From CAIUMH01 sp963758555 (GTDB taxonomy: Bacteria; Actinomycetota; Acidimicrobiia; Acidimicrobiales; RAAP-2): a DNA stretch of 64,000 nucleotides. The translations under genes were made by a program, and so were the position numbers. How positions within the stretch are numbered: position 1 is the stretch's first letter; every line of letters starts with the position of its first letter. The notes under the pieces were generated by a model, which was given only the letters and a program-made list of their open reading frames with translations, made no database searches and was not told where the DNA came from. This document shows positions 18,152 to 26,982 of the stretch, in pieces. Where the stretch lies: positions 1,736,001 to 1,800,000 of the forward strand of contig CAVWVW010000003.1 of NCBI GenBank assembly GCA_963758555.1, in the 5' to 3' direction.

Positions 18152-19395
18152 TGGTCCTCCCCTTCTGGGTCGGTGAGCTTGCGCAGCAGCGTGGGGCTGA
18201 TGGGTCGACGCCCCACCGGTGGCAGGACCGCACGATCTGACATCTCGCGCTCCGCCCCGAGGTCGAAGCTGCGGTTGAGCACCACGGCGCAGACGATCAC
18301 GCCTGCGGCGATCCCGACCCCCCACCACGCACCGATGAGGAACCCGGCGACCAGCAGCAGCCACGCCAGCGACGCAGGAATGAGGCGCTTCCACCCGAGG
18401 TCCATGAGGCGGTCGTAGCGGAAGCGGGGCAGCGCACCGCGGAGCCACACGAAGACGTAGCAGAAGATCACGACCTTGAGGAGGAACCAGATGATCGGCA
18501 TGATGACGTGGCCGATGCTGCCGAACGGGTTCGGGCCTGCGGGGCCGCCGAAGAAGAGGGTGACCATGATCGCCGACATGGTGATCGTGTTCATGAACTC
18601 GGCCATGAAGAAGATGGCGAAGCGGATCGAGGAGTACTCGGTGTGGAAGCCGCCGACGAGCTCCGACTCGGCTTCGACGGTGTCGAAGGGCGGTCGGTTG
18701 GTCTCGGCGATCACGGCCAGGGCAAAGATGATGAACGGGACCACGCCGAGGCGGATCACGTTCCAGTCGAAGAGGTTGCCTCCCTGGGAGTCCACGATGG
18801 CCCTCGTCGAGAGCGACCCGGTGATGAGCACCACGGTCACGACGGACAGTCCGAGGGCCGCTTCGTAGCTGATCATCTGGGCCGACGCCCGCACAGAGCT
18901 GAGCAACGGGTACTTAGATCCTGAGGCCCACCCGGCCAGCATGATGCCGTAGACCGCGATGCCTGAGACGGCGAGGACCAGCAAGATGCCGATCGGCGGA
19001 TCGGCCAGCTGCAGCTCGAAGGTGTGGCCTGCCACGGTGACGACGCCGCCGACGGGGACCACCGAGAAGACGAGGAGGGCCGGGACCAGCGAGAGGTAGG
19101 GAGCCAGCTTGAAGACGAAGCGATCCGAGCGATCGGGGATCAGGTCCTCTTTGAAGAAGAGCTTGATGCCGTCAGCCAAGGTCTGGAGCATGCCCCAGGG
19201 CCCTGCTCGGTTCGGCCCGATCCGGCTCTGCATGTCAGAGATGACCTTGCGCTCGAACCAGATCATCATCGTGACCGCACCCATGAGGACGGCGAAGACG
19301 ACGAGGACCTTGATGAGCACGATGACGAGGACCTCCCAGCCCACGCCTCCGGTGTAGAGCGGGTCGCCTGTGGTGTTGATCGCCGAGAGGATCAC
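18148..19395 (-). CDS. nuoH: NADH-quinone oxidoreductase subunit H
   Basis: NuoH is the 415-residue membrane subunit that lines the quinone-binding cavity and anchors the peripheral arm. About eight helices are seen. The conserved loop SRIGPNRAGPWGMLQTLADG is near residues 56-75, and AETNRPPFDTVEAESELV, with the cavity-facing acidic residues, near 230. The C-terminal tail extends beyond the E. coli length. It overlaps nuoG and nuoI by four bases each. Confidence 0.96.
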   Translation of the reverse strand: MILSAINTTGDPLYTGGVGWEVLVIVLIKVLVVFAVLMGAVTMMIWFERKVISDMQSRIGPNRAGPWGMLQTLADGIKLFFKEDLIPDRSDRFVFKLAPYLSLVPALLVFSVVPVGGVVTVAGHTFELQLADPPIGILLVLAVSGIAVYGIMLAGWASGSKYPLLSSVRASAQMISYEAALGLSVVTVVLITGSLSTRAIVDSQGGNLFDWNVIRLGVVPFIIFALAVIAETNRPPFDTVEAESELVGGFHTEYSSIRFAIFFMAEFMNTITMSAIMVTLFFGGPAGPNPFGSIGHVIMPIIWFLLKVVIFCYVFVWLRGALPRFRYDRLMDLGWKRLIPASLAWLLLVAGFLIGAWWGVGIAAGVIVCAVVLNRSFDLGAEREMSDRAVLPPVGRRPISPTLLRKLTDPEGEDQ

Positions 19396-22100
19396 AGCGA
19401 CTCCATCCGGACCTCGGCCACCACGTCGCTCCCGCTCAGCAGGGTGGCCGCCACGCTGGCCCCCGCCGCCGAGGATGCCAAGCCGGTGTCGATGGCCAAG
19501 GTGCCCTTGAGGACCCCCTCGTCGGCGATGACAGAGGCGACCACGGTGGCCTGGGCGGTGCGCAAGGTGACCTCAGAGCCATCGGTGGCACCCAGGCGAT
19601 CGAGGTCGTAGGGGTTCGCCTTGACCACCGAGCTCGGCTTGAGGGCGGCCAGCGACGGCGAGGCGCTGACGAAGACGCCCTCGTCGTAGAGCGTCCGGGT
19701 GACCACCAGGCGCAGCGCATAGCTGTCCGGCGCGGGTGCCTCGATGTCGGTGCCCCCCTCGAGGTCGACGGCCGAGAGCAACGTGCCCGACGCTTCGATG
19801 GACGAGGCCTCCTCTGAGCGAACGACGCCCGCATAGGAGCCGAGCCCCACCTGGACGGGTCCAGAGAGCCCTGGCACGGCCATCGGATCGACGATGCGAT
19901 CTGAGATGCCCGGCTGGGTCCTCGAGAGCGGGACCAAGATGCCGTCGAGAGCGTCGGCCTGCTCCAGACGGGCCCGATCGATCCCGGCGTGGCTCGGAGC
20001 CAGCCGAGCGATCTGGTCCGTGACCTCTTCAGTCGTCGTCACCCCGAGGTCAGCACCGAGCTCCGCAGCCAGCTCGGCAGCGATCATCCAGTCGGCCCAG
20101 GCCTGCCCTGAGGGCACGACCTTCTGGCCGAGCCGAGACACGCGGCCTTCGAGGTTGGTCGTCGTCCCGCCGCGCTCGTGCATGACCGTCGAGGGCAGCA
20201 CCACGTCGGCGTGGGCCAGGATCGGACCACCGTGGCCGGCGACGGCGACGAGCGGCACGTCATGCGCGAAGGCTCGCTCGACCAAGCCGGCGTCCGCGAC
20301 GTCGGTGGTGGGATCGGCACCGAGGACGAAGAGGGCCTTCTGCGAGCCATCGGCCATCGCTGCGAGCTGGGCGAGGGTGTCGCGACCCTCGGTGGTCGGG
20401 ACGACGGGCCAGGACGACGGCTTGGTCGTCGCCGCTCCCCCGAGGGCGACCCGACCAGGCAGGATGCCAGGGCTCAAGCCCATGTCGAGGGCTCCGAAGA
20501 TGTTGGCTCGGCGCAGCACCGGCAGGAAGGTGGCCTTCGGGAACGAGCCGTGGAGGCTGCGCGCCGCAGCCTCGATGAACGCCGGATCTTCTGCGAGCGA
20601 GCTGCGCCCGAGGACGATGACGACACCTTCGCCGTCAGCGCCGAGGAGGCCCTGCGCGGTCTCAAGGTCCTCATCAGAGAAGGTCCGACCCTCTGGGTGG
20701 CCGGTCACGGTCGTCAGGGTCGAGCGGTCACCGCCGAGGGCACGCGCGAGCACCGCCGCATCGCCAGGTCGAGCAGGCAGTCGCACCGCAGCCAGCTCGC
20801 TGATCGACGACGAGCGAGGCCCGAGGTCGATGATCGAGGTGCGCTTGGCCTGTGCGCCCGCTCGCAGCCGCAAGAAGAGCACCGGCACCTCTTCGCGCAG
20901 GTCGCCGGCGAGCACCACCAGGGTGCGAGCCGACGCCGCCTCGTCGATGGTGGCGCGAGGCAGGCTCAAGAGCGTGACGGGGTCGAGGCCATCACCCAGC
21001 TGGGCATCGATCGAGTCCGTGCCGACCACACCCTTGAGCAGCGAGGCCCATGCGAAGGCGCCCTCGTTGGTCAGCTGCGCGCCGCCGATGGCACCGAGGC
21101 TGCCCGGGTCGCTCTCGGTCGCCGTGCGGATGATCGAGGCTGCCGCCTTGAGCGCCTCGCCCCAGCTGGTGGGGACGAGCTCACCATCCTTTCGGACCAT
21201 GGGCTCGGTGAGGCGACGGGTGACGTCGCTCAGCGCGAGCTCGTCGTTGCCCTCCTCGGGTCCGTTGACCGCCTCGAAGATGAAGCGGCCCTTGTCGCAG
21301 AGCCACGAGTGGTTGACCGGATCGGTGTCGACCCCGAGGAGCCTGGTCAGGCGACCGGCGGAGGACTGGACCGCCACGCGACAGCCGACCGAGCAGCCGG
21401 TGCAGGTCGACTCGACCTGCTCGAGGTCCCAGGGGCGTGCGGCGAAGCGATAGGGGGTGGCCGTGAGCGCACCCACCGGGCAGATCTGGACGGTGTTGCC
21501 CGAGAAGTACGAGCTGAAGGGCTCGCCGGGGAACGTGGCGACCTCGACGCGATCGCCTCGACCCGCGAAGTCGATCAGGGCTTCCCCGGCGACCTCGTCG
21601 GCGAAGCGGGTGCAGCGACTGCACTGGATGCACCGCTCACGATCCAGCAGCACGAGCTCAGAGATGGGGATCGGCTTCTCGAAGTGGCGCTTCTCCTCGA
21701 CGAAGCGCGTCTCGCCTGGGCCGTGGGTGAGCGTCTGGTCCTGAAGCGGGCACTCACCGCCCTTGTCGCACACCGGGCAGTCGAGAGGGTGGTTGGTGAG
21801 CAGGAGCTCCAAGACGCCGTCTTGAGCCTTCTTGACCTTCTCCGACTCCGAGGTGACGACCATGCCATCGGTGACCGCCACGAAGCACGACGGCACCAGG
21901 GTGGAGCCCCGAGGACCCTCGACGTCGACCAGGCACATCCGGCAGTTCCCGACCGGCTCCATGCGCGGGTGGTAGCAGAAGCGCGGGATGTAGGTCCCCG
22001 CCTCCTCGGCGGCGGCGATGATCATCGAGCCCTTCTGCGCGGTGATCTCGCGCCCATCCAGGGTGAAGGTGACCATCTCGGTCTCGGTGGGCTCAGCCAT
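19392..22100 (-). CDS. nuoG: NADH-quinone oxidoreductase subunit G
   Basis: NuoG is a large, 902-residue iron-sulphur subunit. The N-terminal [2Fe-2S] ligands are in FCYHPRMEPVGNCRMCLVD; then HPLDCPVCDKGGECPLQD (cluster N5 region), CIQCSRCTRF and CTGCSVGC give the [4Fe-4S] sites. The remainder is the molybdopterin-oxidoreductase-like domain, without a cofactor-binding signature that I can confirm. I place the start at the ATG 22100, which overlaps the nuoF stop by eight bases and begins MAEPTETEMVTF; an in-frame upstream codon at 22130 lies inside nuoF. Confidence 0.94.
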   Translation of the reverse strand: MAEPTETEMVTFTLDGREITAQKGSMIIAAAEEAGTYIPRFCYHPRMEPVGNCRMCLVDVEGPRGSTLVPSCFVAVTDGMVVTSESEKVKKAQDGVLELLLTNHPLDCPVCDKGGECPLQDQTLTHGPGETRFVEEKRHFEKPIPISELVLLDRERCIQCSRCTRFADEVAGEALIDFAGRGDRVEVATFPGEPFSSYFSGNTVQICPVGALTATPYRFAARPWDLEQVESTCTGCSVGCRVAVQSSAGRLTRLLGVDTDPVNHSWLCDKGRFIFEAVNGPEEGNDELALSDVTRRLTEPMVRKDGELVPTSWGEALKAAASIIRTATESDPGSLGAIGGAQLTNEGAFAWASLLKGVVGTDSIDAQLGDGLDPVTLLSLPRATIDEAASARTLVVLAGDLREEVPVLFLRLRAGAQAKRTSIIDLGPRSSSISELAAVRLPARPGDAAVLARALGGDRSTLTTVTGHPEGRTFSDEDLETAQGLLGADGEGVVIVLGRSSLAEDPAFIEAAARSLHGSFPKATFLPVLRRANIFGALDMGLSPGILPGRVALGGAATTKPSSWPVVPTTEGRDTLAQLAAMADGSQKALFVLGADPTTDVADAGLVERAFAHDVPLVAVAGHGGPILAHADVVLPSTVMHERGGTTTNLEGRVSRLGQKVVPSGQAWADWMIAAELAAELGADLGVTTTEEVTDQIARLAPSHAGIDRARLEQADALDGILVPLSRTQPGISDRIVDPMAVPGLSGPVQVGLGSYAGVVRSEEASSIEASGTLLSAVDLEGGTDIEAPAPDSYALRLVVTRTLYDEGVFVSASPSLAALKPSSVVKANPYDLDRLGATDGSEVTLRTAQATVVASVIADEGVLKGTLAIDTGLASSAAGASVAATLLSGSDVVAEVRMESL

Positions 22101-23397
22101 GGGGGCACCCGCCTTGCGTGATGTGCTCAAGGAAGTCGTCGCGGAACCGAGAGATCGCCGAGTGGATCGACGACGGGATCGACGGGCCCAGCACGCAGAT
22201 CGTCGTCTGCTGCGGCGGCCAGGTCAGCCCGGGGGCGAGGTTGTCGCAGACGTCCAGGAGCAGGTCGAGGTCTTCGAGGCGACCCTGGCCCGACTCGAGG
22301 CGCCACAAGATCCGCTCCAGCCACCCTGAGCCCTCACGACACGGCGTGCACTGACCGCAGGACTCGCGAGAGAAGAACTTGGTGATCCGCCAGGCGGCTC
22401 GCACCATGCAGGTCGAGTCGTCCATCACGACGATCGAGCCCGAGCCCAGCATGGAGTCCTGCGCGGCGACCTCGTCTTGGCCGAGGGGGATGTCGAGGTG
22501 CTCGGGGTAGAACCACGGCGCTGAGACGCCACCGGGGATGATGGCTTTGATCTCGCGGCCTCCGGGGATCCCCCCGCCCAAGGTGGGCGCATAGATGAGG
22601 TCACGGAAGGTGTGCTTGACCATCTCGAGCTCGTAGACGCCAGGGTTCTGCACGTGGCCGCTGAGCGCGAAGAGCCGGGTGCCGGTTGAGCGGCCCTCGC
22701 CGAGCGCCGCGAACGCCGCCCCGCCGTTGGCGATGATCCACGGCAGGTTCGAGAGGGTCTCGACGTTGTTGACCACCGTCGGGGCGCCGTAGAGGCCGAT
22801 GGCCGCAGGGAAGAACGGGGGCTTGATCCGGGGGAAGCCCCGCTTGCCCTCGAGCGACTCGAGCAGCGAGGTCTCCTCCCCGCAGATGTACGCCCCCGCA
22901 CCCGGGTGCACGACGATGTCGACGGAGAAGTCGGACCCCAAGATCTTCGATCCGGCGGCACCGTAGGCATAGGCCTCGTTGAGCGCGGCCTGGACCCGTT
23001 CGAGGCCGAGGGCGAACTCACCCCGAAGGAAGATGAAGGCCTGGTTGACCTGGAGCGCATAGGACGCGATCAAGACGCCCTCGATGAGCTGGTGGGGGTC
23101 CTTCTCGACCAGGAGGTGGTCTTTGAACGTGGCGGGCTCCGACTCGTCACCGTTCACGACGAGATAGGACACGTCGGACTTGCGCAGCATCGACCACTTG
23201 CGACCGGCAGGGAAGCCTGCGCCGCCGCGCCCGAGCAGCGAGGCCTCGTCGACCTCGGCGCAGACGGCCTCGGGCGTCATCGCCAGCGCCTTCCTCAGTG
23301 CCTCGTACCCGCCCGTGGCCACGTAGCGATCGAGGCTGTGGCCGTCGGGGTCGTTGGCCCGGGTGGTGATGATCGTCGGTGCGTCGGTGAGGCTCAT
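22093..23397 (-). CDS. nuoF: NADH-quinone oxidoreductase subunit F (NADH- and FMN-binding)
   Basis: NuoF (434 residues) takes the hydride from NADH. The FMN site GRGGAGFPAGRKWS is at about residues 57-70, the NADH site GAGAYICGEETSLLES near 166, and the N3 [4Fe-4S] ligands are SCGQCTPCREG near 340 plus a later Cys in TTICVLG. All the residues needed are present. It overlaps nuoE by four bases. Confidence 0.96.
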   Translation of the reverse strand: MSLTDAPTIITTRANDPDGHSLDRYVATGGYEALRKALAMTPEAVCAEVDEASLLGRGGAGFPAGRKWSMLRKSDVSYLVVNGDESEPATFKDHLLVEKDPHQLIEGVLIASYALQVNQAFIFLRGEFALGLERVQAALNEAYAYGAAGSKILGSDFSVDIVVHPGAGAYICGEETSLLESLEGKRGFPRIKPPFFPAAIGLYGAPTVVNNVETLSNLPWIIANGGAAFAALGEGRSTGTRLFALSGHVQNPGVYELEMVKHTFRDLIYAPTLGGGIPGGREIKAIIPGGVSAPWFYPEHLDIPLGQDEVAAQDSMLGSGSIVVMDDSTCMVRAAWRITKFFSRESCGQCTPCREGSGWLERILWRLESGQGRLEDLDLLLDVCDNLAPGLTWPPQQTTICVLGPSIPSSIHSAISRFRDDFLEHITQGGCPHG

Positions 23398-24014
23398 GCG
23401 TGCTTCTCCGAGGCGCGAGCCTCCGCGGCGGCCCGAGCGTGCTGGCGCTCGGCCTTCACCTCGGTGGCATCCGCCATGAGGCCGACGGTGCGCTGAGTGC
23501 GGATCAAGGTGCCGTGGTGCGGGATCTCGTCGCTGCGCTGTCCGGCTCGCAGCTCAGCGAAGAGCTCGTCGAGCGCCGAGGGGGTCGTGGTGCGCACGTA
23601 GCGGTGGTTGACCTGGACGCACGGTGCGATGTCGCAGTCCGCCAGGCACTCGGTCTCCTCCAGGGTGAAGACACCGTCCTCGGTGGTCGCTCCGGTGTTG
23701 ACGCCGAGCTCATGCTCGGCGTGCTCGAGCAGCTCGAGGCCGCCAGCCAAGAGGCAGGCGATGTTGGTGCAGATCCCGACCAGGTAGGTGCCCACGGGCT
23801 CGAGGTGCAGCATGTCGTAGAAGCTGGCGGTGCCTCTCACCTCGGCAGCGGTGGCACCGACCATCGAGGCGATCTCGACCATGGCGGGCTCGCTCAGGTA
23901 CCCGTCCTGCTCTTGAGCCAGGTGGCACAGCGGGATGATCGCGGAGCGTGCCTCGGGATAGAGCGCGATCAGCGCTTCGGCTCGAGTCCTCATGGCCCCG
24001 TTCAGGTGGCTCAT
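23394..24014 (-). CDS. nuoE: NADH-quinone oxidoreductase subunit E
   Basis: NuoE is a thioredoxin-fold subunit with one [2Fe-2S] cluster (N1a), 206 residues. The ligand pairs are visible in VGICTNIACLLAGG and ECLADCDIAPCVQVN. A C-terminal extension of about 40 residues rich in Ala and Arg lies beyond the fold. It overlaps nuoD and nuoF by four bases each. Confidence 0.95.
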   Translation of the reverse strand: MSHLNGAMRTRAEALIALYPEARSAIIPLCHLAQEQDGYLSEPAMVEIASMVGATAAEVRGTASFYDMLHLEPVGTYLVGICTNIACLLAGGLELLEHAEHELGVNTGATTEDGVFTLEETECLADCDIAPCVQVNHRYVRTTTPSALDELFAELRAGQRSDEIPHHGTLIRTQRTVGLMADATEVKAERQHARAAAEARASEKHA

Positions 24015-25375
24015 CGGTCCACTTCGCCCATGACGGGGTCGACGGAGGAGATCACCGCGACGGCATCAGAGAGCAGGCCGCCGCGCAGGAGCACGGGAAG
24101 GACCTGGAGGTTGACGAAGCTCGGGGCGCGCACGTGCATGCGGAACGGCTTCGACGTGCCATCCGAGACGATGTAGGTGCCAAGCTCGCCCCGTGGCGAC
24201 TCGATGGCCGAGTACACCTCTCCCTCGGGGACCTTGAAGCCCTCGGTGAACATCTTGAAGTGGTGGATCAGTGCCTCCATCGAGGCGTCGATCCGACCTC
24301 GAGGCGGCGGGGTGACCTTGGGGTCCTGGATCCGGTAGTCACCTCTCGGCATCTTCTCGATGATCTGACGGACGATCTTGATCGACTCGCGGATCTCGTT
24401 CAGCCTGATCGAGTAGCGGTCGAAGTTGTCTCCGTAGGTGCCGACGACCACATCGAAGTCGACCTCGTCATAGGCCAGGTAGGGCATGGAGCGTCGAAGG
24501 TCCCACGGCACACCGGTCGAGCGCAAGATGGGTCCGGTCACGCCGAGTGCCAGGGCCTCCTCCGCGGTGAGGCCGCCAACGCCCTCGGTCCGCTCACGGA
24601 AGATGGGCTGGCCCGTGAGGAGATCGTCGTACTCGAAGGTCCGCGCCAGGACCGTGTCGCAGATGATCGCCACGTCGTCTTCCCAGCCATCGGGCAGGTC
24701 CGCCGCGACACCGCCCGGCCTGATGTAGTTCGTGTTCATCCGGAGCCCGGTGGTCTTCTCGAAGAAGCTCAGGATCATCTCGCGCTCACGGAAGCCGTAG
24801 ATCATCATCGACGTCGAACCGAGGTCCATGCCGTTCGTGGCCATCCACATCAGGTGCGAGCTCATGCGGTTGAGCTCGCCCATGAGCATCCGGATCCAGG
24901 TGGCGCGCGGCGGCATGTCGAGCCCGAGCAGCGCCTCGACGGCGAGGGCGAACGAGGTCTCGGCGTGCAGCGGGCTCAGGTAGTCCATGCGCGTGACGTT
25001 GGTCGCGCCTTGGACGTAGGTGAGCTGCTCACCGGTCTTCTCCATCCCCGTGTGCAGGTACCCGATGACCGACTTGGTGCGAAGCACCACCTCGCCGTCG
25101 AGCTCGAGCATGAGGCGGAGCACCCCGTGGGTCGAGGGGTGCTGCGGCCCCATGTTGACGATCATCGTCTCGTCGTCGGGTCGATCGAAGTCGATCTGCG
25201 TGGGGTCGAGGACGGGGCCCTCGGGCATGCGGAGGACCGCCCCCGACTGGCGACCGAGCTCGGCAGCGTCGGTCTCTGAGCGTGTGAAGAGCTCCTGGGT
25301 GCCTTCCGAGGTCTCGGTCGCCGACCAGTCGGGTCGCTCGACGAGGTGGGTGTCGATGTTCTCCGGCTCGCTCAT
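24011..25375 (-). CDS. nuoD: NADH-quinone oxidoreductase subunit D
   Basis: The 49-kDa subunit forms the quinone site with NuoB. The conserved GPQHPSTHGVLRL (quinone-contact His) is near residue 78, and SVIGYLHTGMEK, PLHAETSFALAVE and the C-terminal RGELGTYIVSDG follow. The ATG at 25375 overlaps the nuoC stop as ATGA; an upstream in-frame start at 25453 lies inside nuoC and is unlikely. An N-terminal extension of about 60 acidic residues precedes the family domain, as in other actinobacteria. Confidence 0.95.
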   Translation of the reverse strand: MSEPENIDTHLVERPDWSATETSEGTQELFTRSETDAAELGRQSGAVLRMPEGPVLDPTQIDFDRPDDETMIVNMGPQHPSTHGVLRLMLELDGEVVLRTKSVIGYLHTGMEKTGEQLTYVQGATNVTRMDYLSPLHAETSFALAVEALLGLDMPPRATWIRMLMGELNRMSSHLMWMATNGMDLGSTSMMIYGFREREMILSFFEKTTGLRMNTNYIRPGGVAADLPDGWEDDVAIICDTVLARTFEYDDLLTGQPIFRERTEGVGGLTAEEALALGVTGPILRSTGVPWDLRRSMPYLAYDEVDFDVVVGTYGDNFDRYSIRLNEIRESIKIVRQIIEKMPRGDYRIQDPKVTPPPRGRIDASMEALIHHFKMFTEGFKVPEGEVYSAIESPRGELGTYIVSDGTSKPFRMHVRAPSFVNLQVLPVLLRGGLLSDAVAVISSVDPVMGEVDR

Positions 25376-25866
25376 CGTGGCCCCGGCGCTTCCTTGAACT
25401 GCACCGGCACCCGACCCGTGCCGTAGTCCTTTCGCAGCGGGTGGCCCTCCCACTCCTCGGGCATCAAGATGCGAGAGAGGTCGGGGTGCCCGTCGAAGCG
25501 AACGCCGAGCAGATCGAAGGCCTCGCGCTCCATCGCTTCGGTGCCGGGATAGACGTCGAAGAGCGACGGGACGGTGGGGGCTGCCTCGGGGACCTGGACG
25601 CGCACCCTGGTTCGTCGTCGCCCTGAGAGCGACAGCAGGTTGACGACGACCTCGAAGCGCTCAGGCTCCACACCGTCGGGCAAGGGGCGGCCGGGGTGAC
25701 CCAGGTAGTCGACGGCGCAGAGGTCCACGCACATCTCGAAGCCCGCCTCGCGCAGGGCCGCCACCGTGCCCACGTACGCAGAGATCGCGGGGAAGAGGAC
25801 CTGGATCCCTCCGATGCCGATCTGTGTGGGGACGCCGGCGACAGGGCCGAGTGCCACGTCGGTCAT
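25372..25866 (-). CDS. nuoC: NADH-quinone oxidoreductase subunit C
   Basis: NuoC is the 30-kDa structural subunit, 164 residues here. The signature EREAFDLLGVRFDGHPDLSR (about 105-124) and LRKDY near the C-terminus are present. The ATG at 25866 overlaps the nuoB stop. It is separate from nuoD rather than fused. Confidence 0.93.
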   Translation of the reverse strand: MTDVALGPVAGVPTQIGIGGIQVLFPAISAYVGTVAALREAGFEMCVDLCAVDYLGHPGRPLPDGVEPERFEVVVNLLSLSGRRRTRVRVQVPEAAPTVPSLFDVYPGTEAMEREAFDLLGVRFDGHPDLSRILMPEEWEGHPLRKDYGTGRVPVQFKEAPGPR

Positions 25867-26429
25867 CGAGGCGTTCCCAACCGGACCCGGGTCGGTGCCT
25901 CGGGTGCCCACGGGCTCGACGGTGTCTCGACCAGCTGGATGGGCTCGTGGTCGCGACGGCGCTGGGTGATCTCGCCGGTCCGGATGGTCTCGTGCAGCGT
26001 CAGAATCGCGTGCATCAGCGTCTCGGGGCTCGGCGGGCAGCCCGGGGCGTAGACGTCGACAGGCACGATCTGGTCGACGCCTTGGACGATCGCGTAGTTG
26101 TTGAACATGCCACCGGTCGACGCGCACACGCCCATCGAGATGACCCACTTGGGCTCCATCATCTGGTCGTAGACCTGGCGCAGGACCGGTGCCATCTTCT
26201 GGCTGACCCGTCCTGCCACGATGAGGAGGTCTGACTGGCGAGGAGAGTTGCGGAAGACCTCCATGCCGAAGCGAGCGAGGTCGTAGTCGGCAGCGCCCGC
26301 CGCCATCATCTCGATCGCGCAGCAGGCCAAGCCGAAGGTGGCGGGCCACACGCTTGAGCGTCGGGCCCACTTGACGAGATCTTCGACGCGGCCGGTGAGG
26401 AAGTTGTGCTGGAGATCTTCGAGGCCCAT
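25863..26429 (-). CDS. nuoB: NADH-quinone oxidoreductase subunit B
   Basis: NuoB carries the terminal [4Fe-4S] cluster N2. The ligands are visible as ACCAIEMM (tandem Cys), GVCASTGG and APGCPPSPE. The protein is 188 residues from the ATG at 26429, which starts at MGLEDLQHNFL as in homologues; the upstream in-frame extension overlaps nuoA and is rejected. The spacing to nuoA is 13 bases. A proline-rich C-terminal tail of about 25 residues is not part of the fold. Confidence 0.95.
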   Translation of the reverse strand: MGLEDLQHNFLTGRVEDLVKWARRSSVWPATFGLACCAIEMMAAGAADYDLARFGMEVFRNSPRQSDLLIVAGRVSQKMAPVLRQVYDQMMEPKWVISMGVCASTGGMFNNYAIVQGVDQIVPVDVYAPGCPPSPETLMHAILTLHETIRTGEITQRRRDHEPIQLVETPSSPWAPEAPTRVRLGTPR

Positions 26430-26442
26430 GGCTCGCTCCCTG

Positions 26443-26910
26443 CTATGCCGCTCGACCAGCAGCAGGATCAGCGTTGATCCTGGCGATGGTCGAATCCGAG
26501 GTGCGTGCCGGCATGCCACGGGTCAAGCGCTTGACCGGGCCCCAGCTGAGCGCCCCGTTGCTGACCAGGAAGATCAGCGAGACGAAGACGACCAGGGAGA
26601 AGGTCAGCACCTCGACCAGGGCGAAGCTCCCGAGCTGGCGGAACACGACAGCGAAGGGATAGAGGAAGACGATCTCGATGTCGAAGATGATGAAGATCAT
26701 CGCCACGAGATAGAAGCGGACGGGGAAGCGCATGGGCGGGTCGTTCTCAGGAACGATGCCGCACTCATAGGGGGCGAGCTTGGCGCCCGAGGGCTTCTTT
26801 CGAGGCGCCAGAAGGCTCGAGCCGATGAACGAGCCAGCGGCGAACAAGATGCCCAAGATGAGCAGAAACAGGATGGGGAGATACTGATCCACTGCGTTCG
26901 TTTCTAGCAT
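26443..26910 (-). CDS. nuoA: NADH-quinone oxidoreductase subunit A
   Basis: NuoA has three membrane helices and the conserved acidic pair in APYECGIVPENDPP and FIIFDIEIVFLYP. It is the first gene of the 14-gene operon. I choose the ATG at 26910; a GTG two codons upstream is possible. No strong ribosome-binding site precedes it. A Rex-operator-like palindrome abuts the start codon, so transcription probably responds to the NADH/NAD+ ratio. Confidence 0.95.
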   Translation of the reverse strand: MLETNAVDQYLPILFLLILGILFAAGSFIGSSLLAPRKKPSGAKLAPYECGIVPENDPPMRFPVRFYLVAMIFIIFDIEIVFLYPFAVVFRQLGSFALVEVLTFSLVVFVSLIFLVSNGALSWGPVKRLTRGMPARTSDSTIARINADPAAGRAA

Positions 26911-26925
26911 GCGCACGCGTTCACA
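26910..26925. promoter_or_regulatory. Probable Rex operator (ROP) at the nuo operon head
   Basis: The 16-base + strand sequence TGCGCACGCGTTCACA matches the Rex consensus TGTGAACnnnTTCACA at 11 of 13 fixed positions, with one perfect TTCACA half. It abuts the nuoA start, where a bound repressor would block initiation. A rex gene lies 8 kb away in the same window, and nuo is a known Rex target in Streptomyces. Binding itself is inferred. Confidence 0.65.
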
Positions 26926-26968
26926 AGCACATCGAAACGGCGTGTGCGGACAACCGGCTGAGGCCTCC

Positions 26969-26974
26969 TACGAT
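26969..26974 (+). promoter_or_regulatory. -10 element of the MenJ-like gene, leaderless layout
   Basis: TACGAT ends eight bases before the GTG at 26983 and no ribosome-binding site is seen, so transcription probably starts at or next to the start codon. Confidence 0.5.
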
Positions 26975-26982
26975 GGCAGGCT

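Noticed and set aside
20178..22121. 647-codon open frame opposite nuoG
   Set aside because: Shadow of nuoG; no ribosome-binding site and no recognisable domain.
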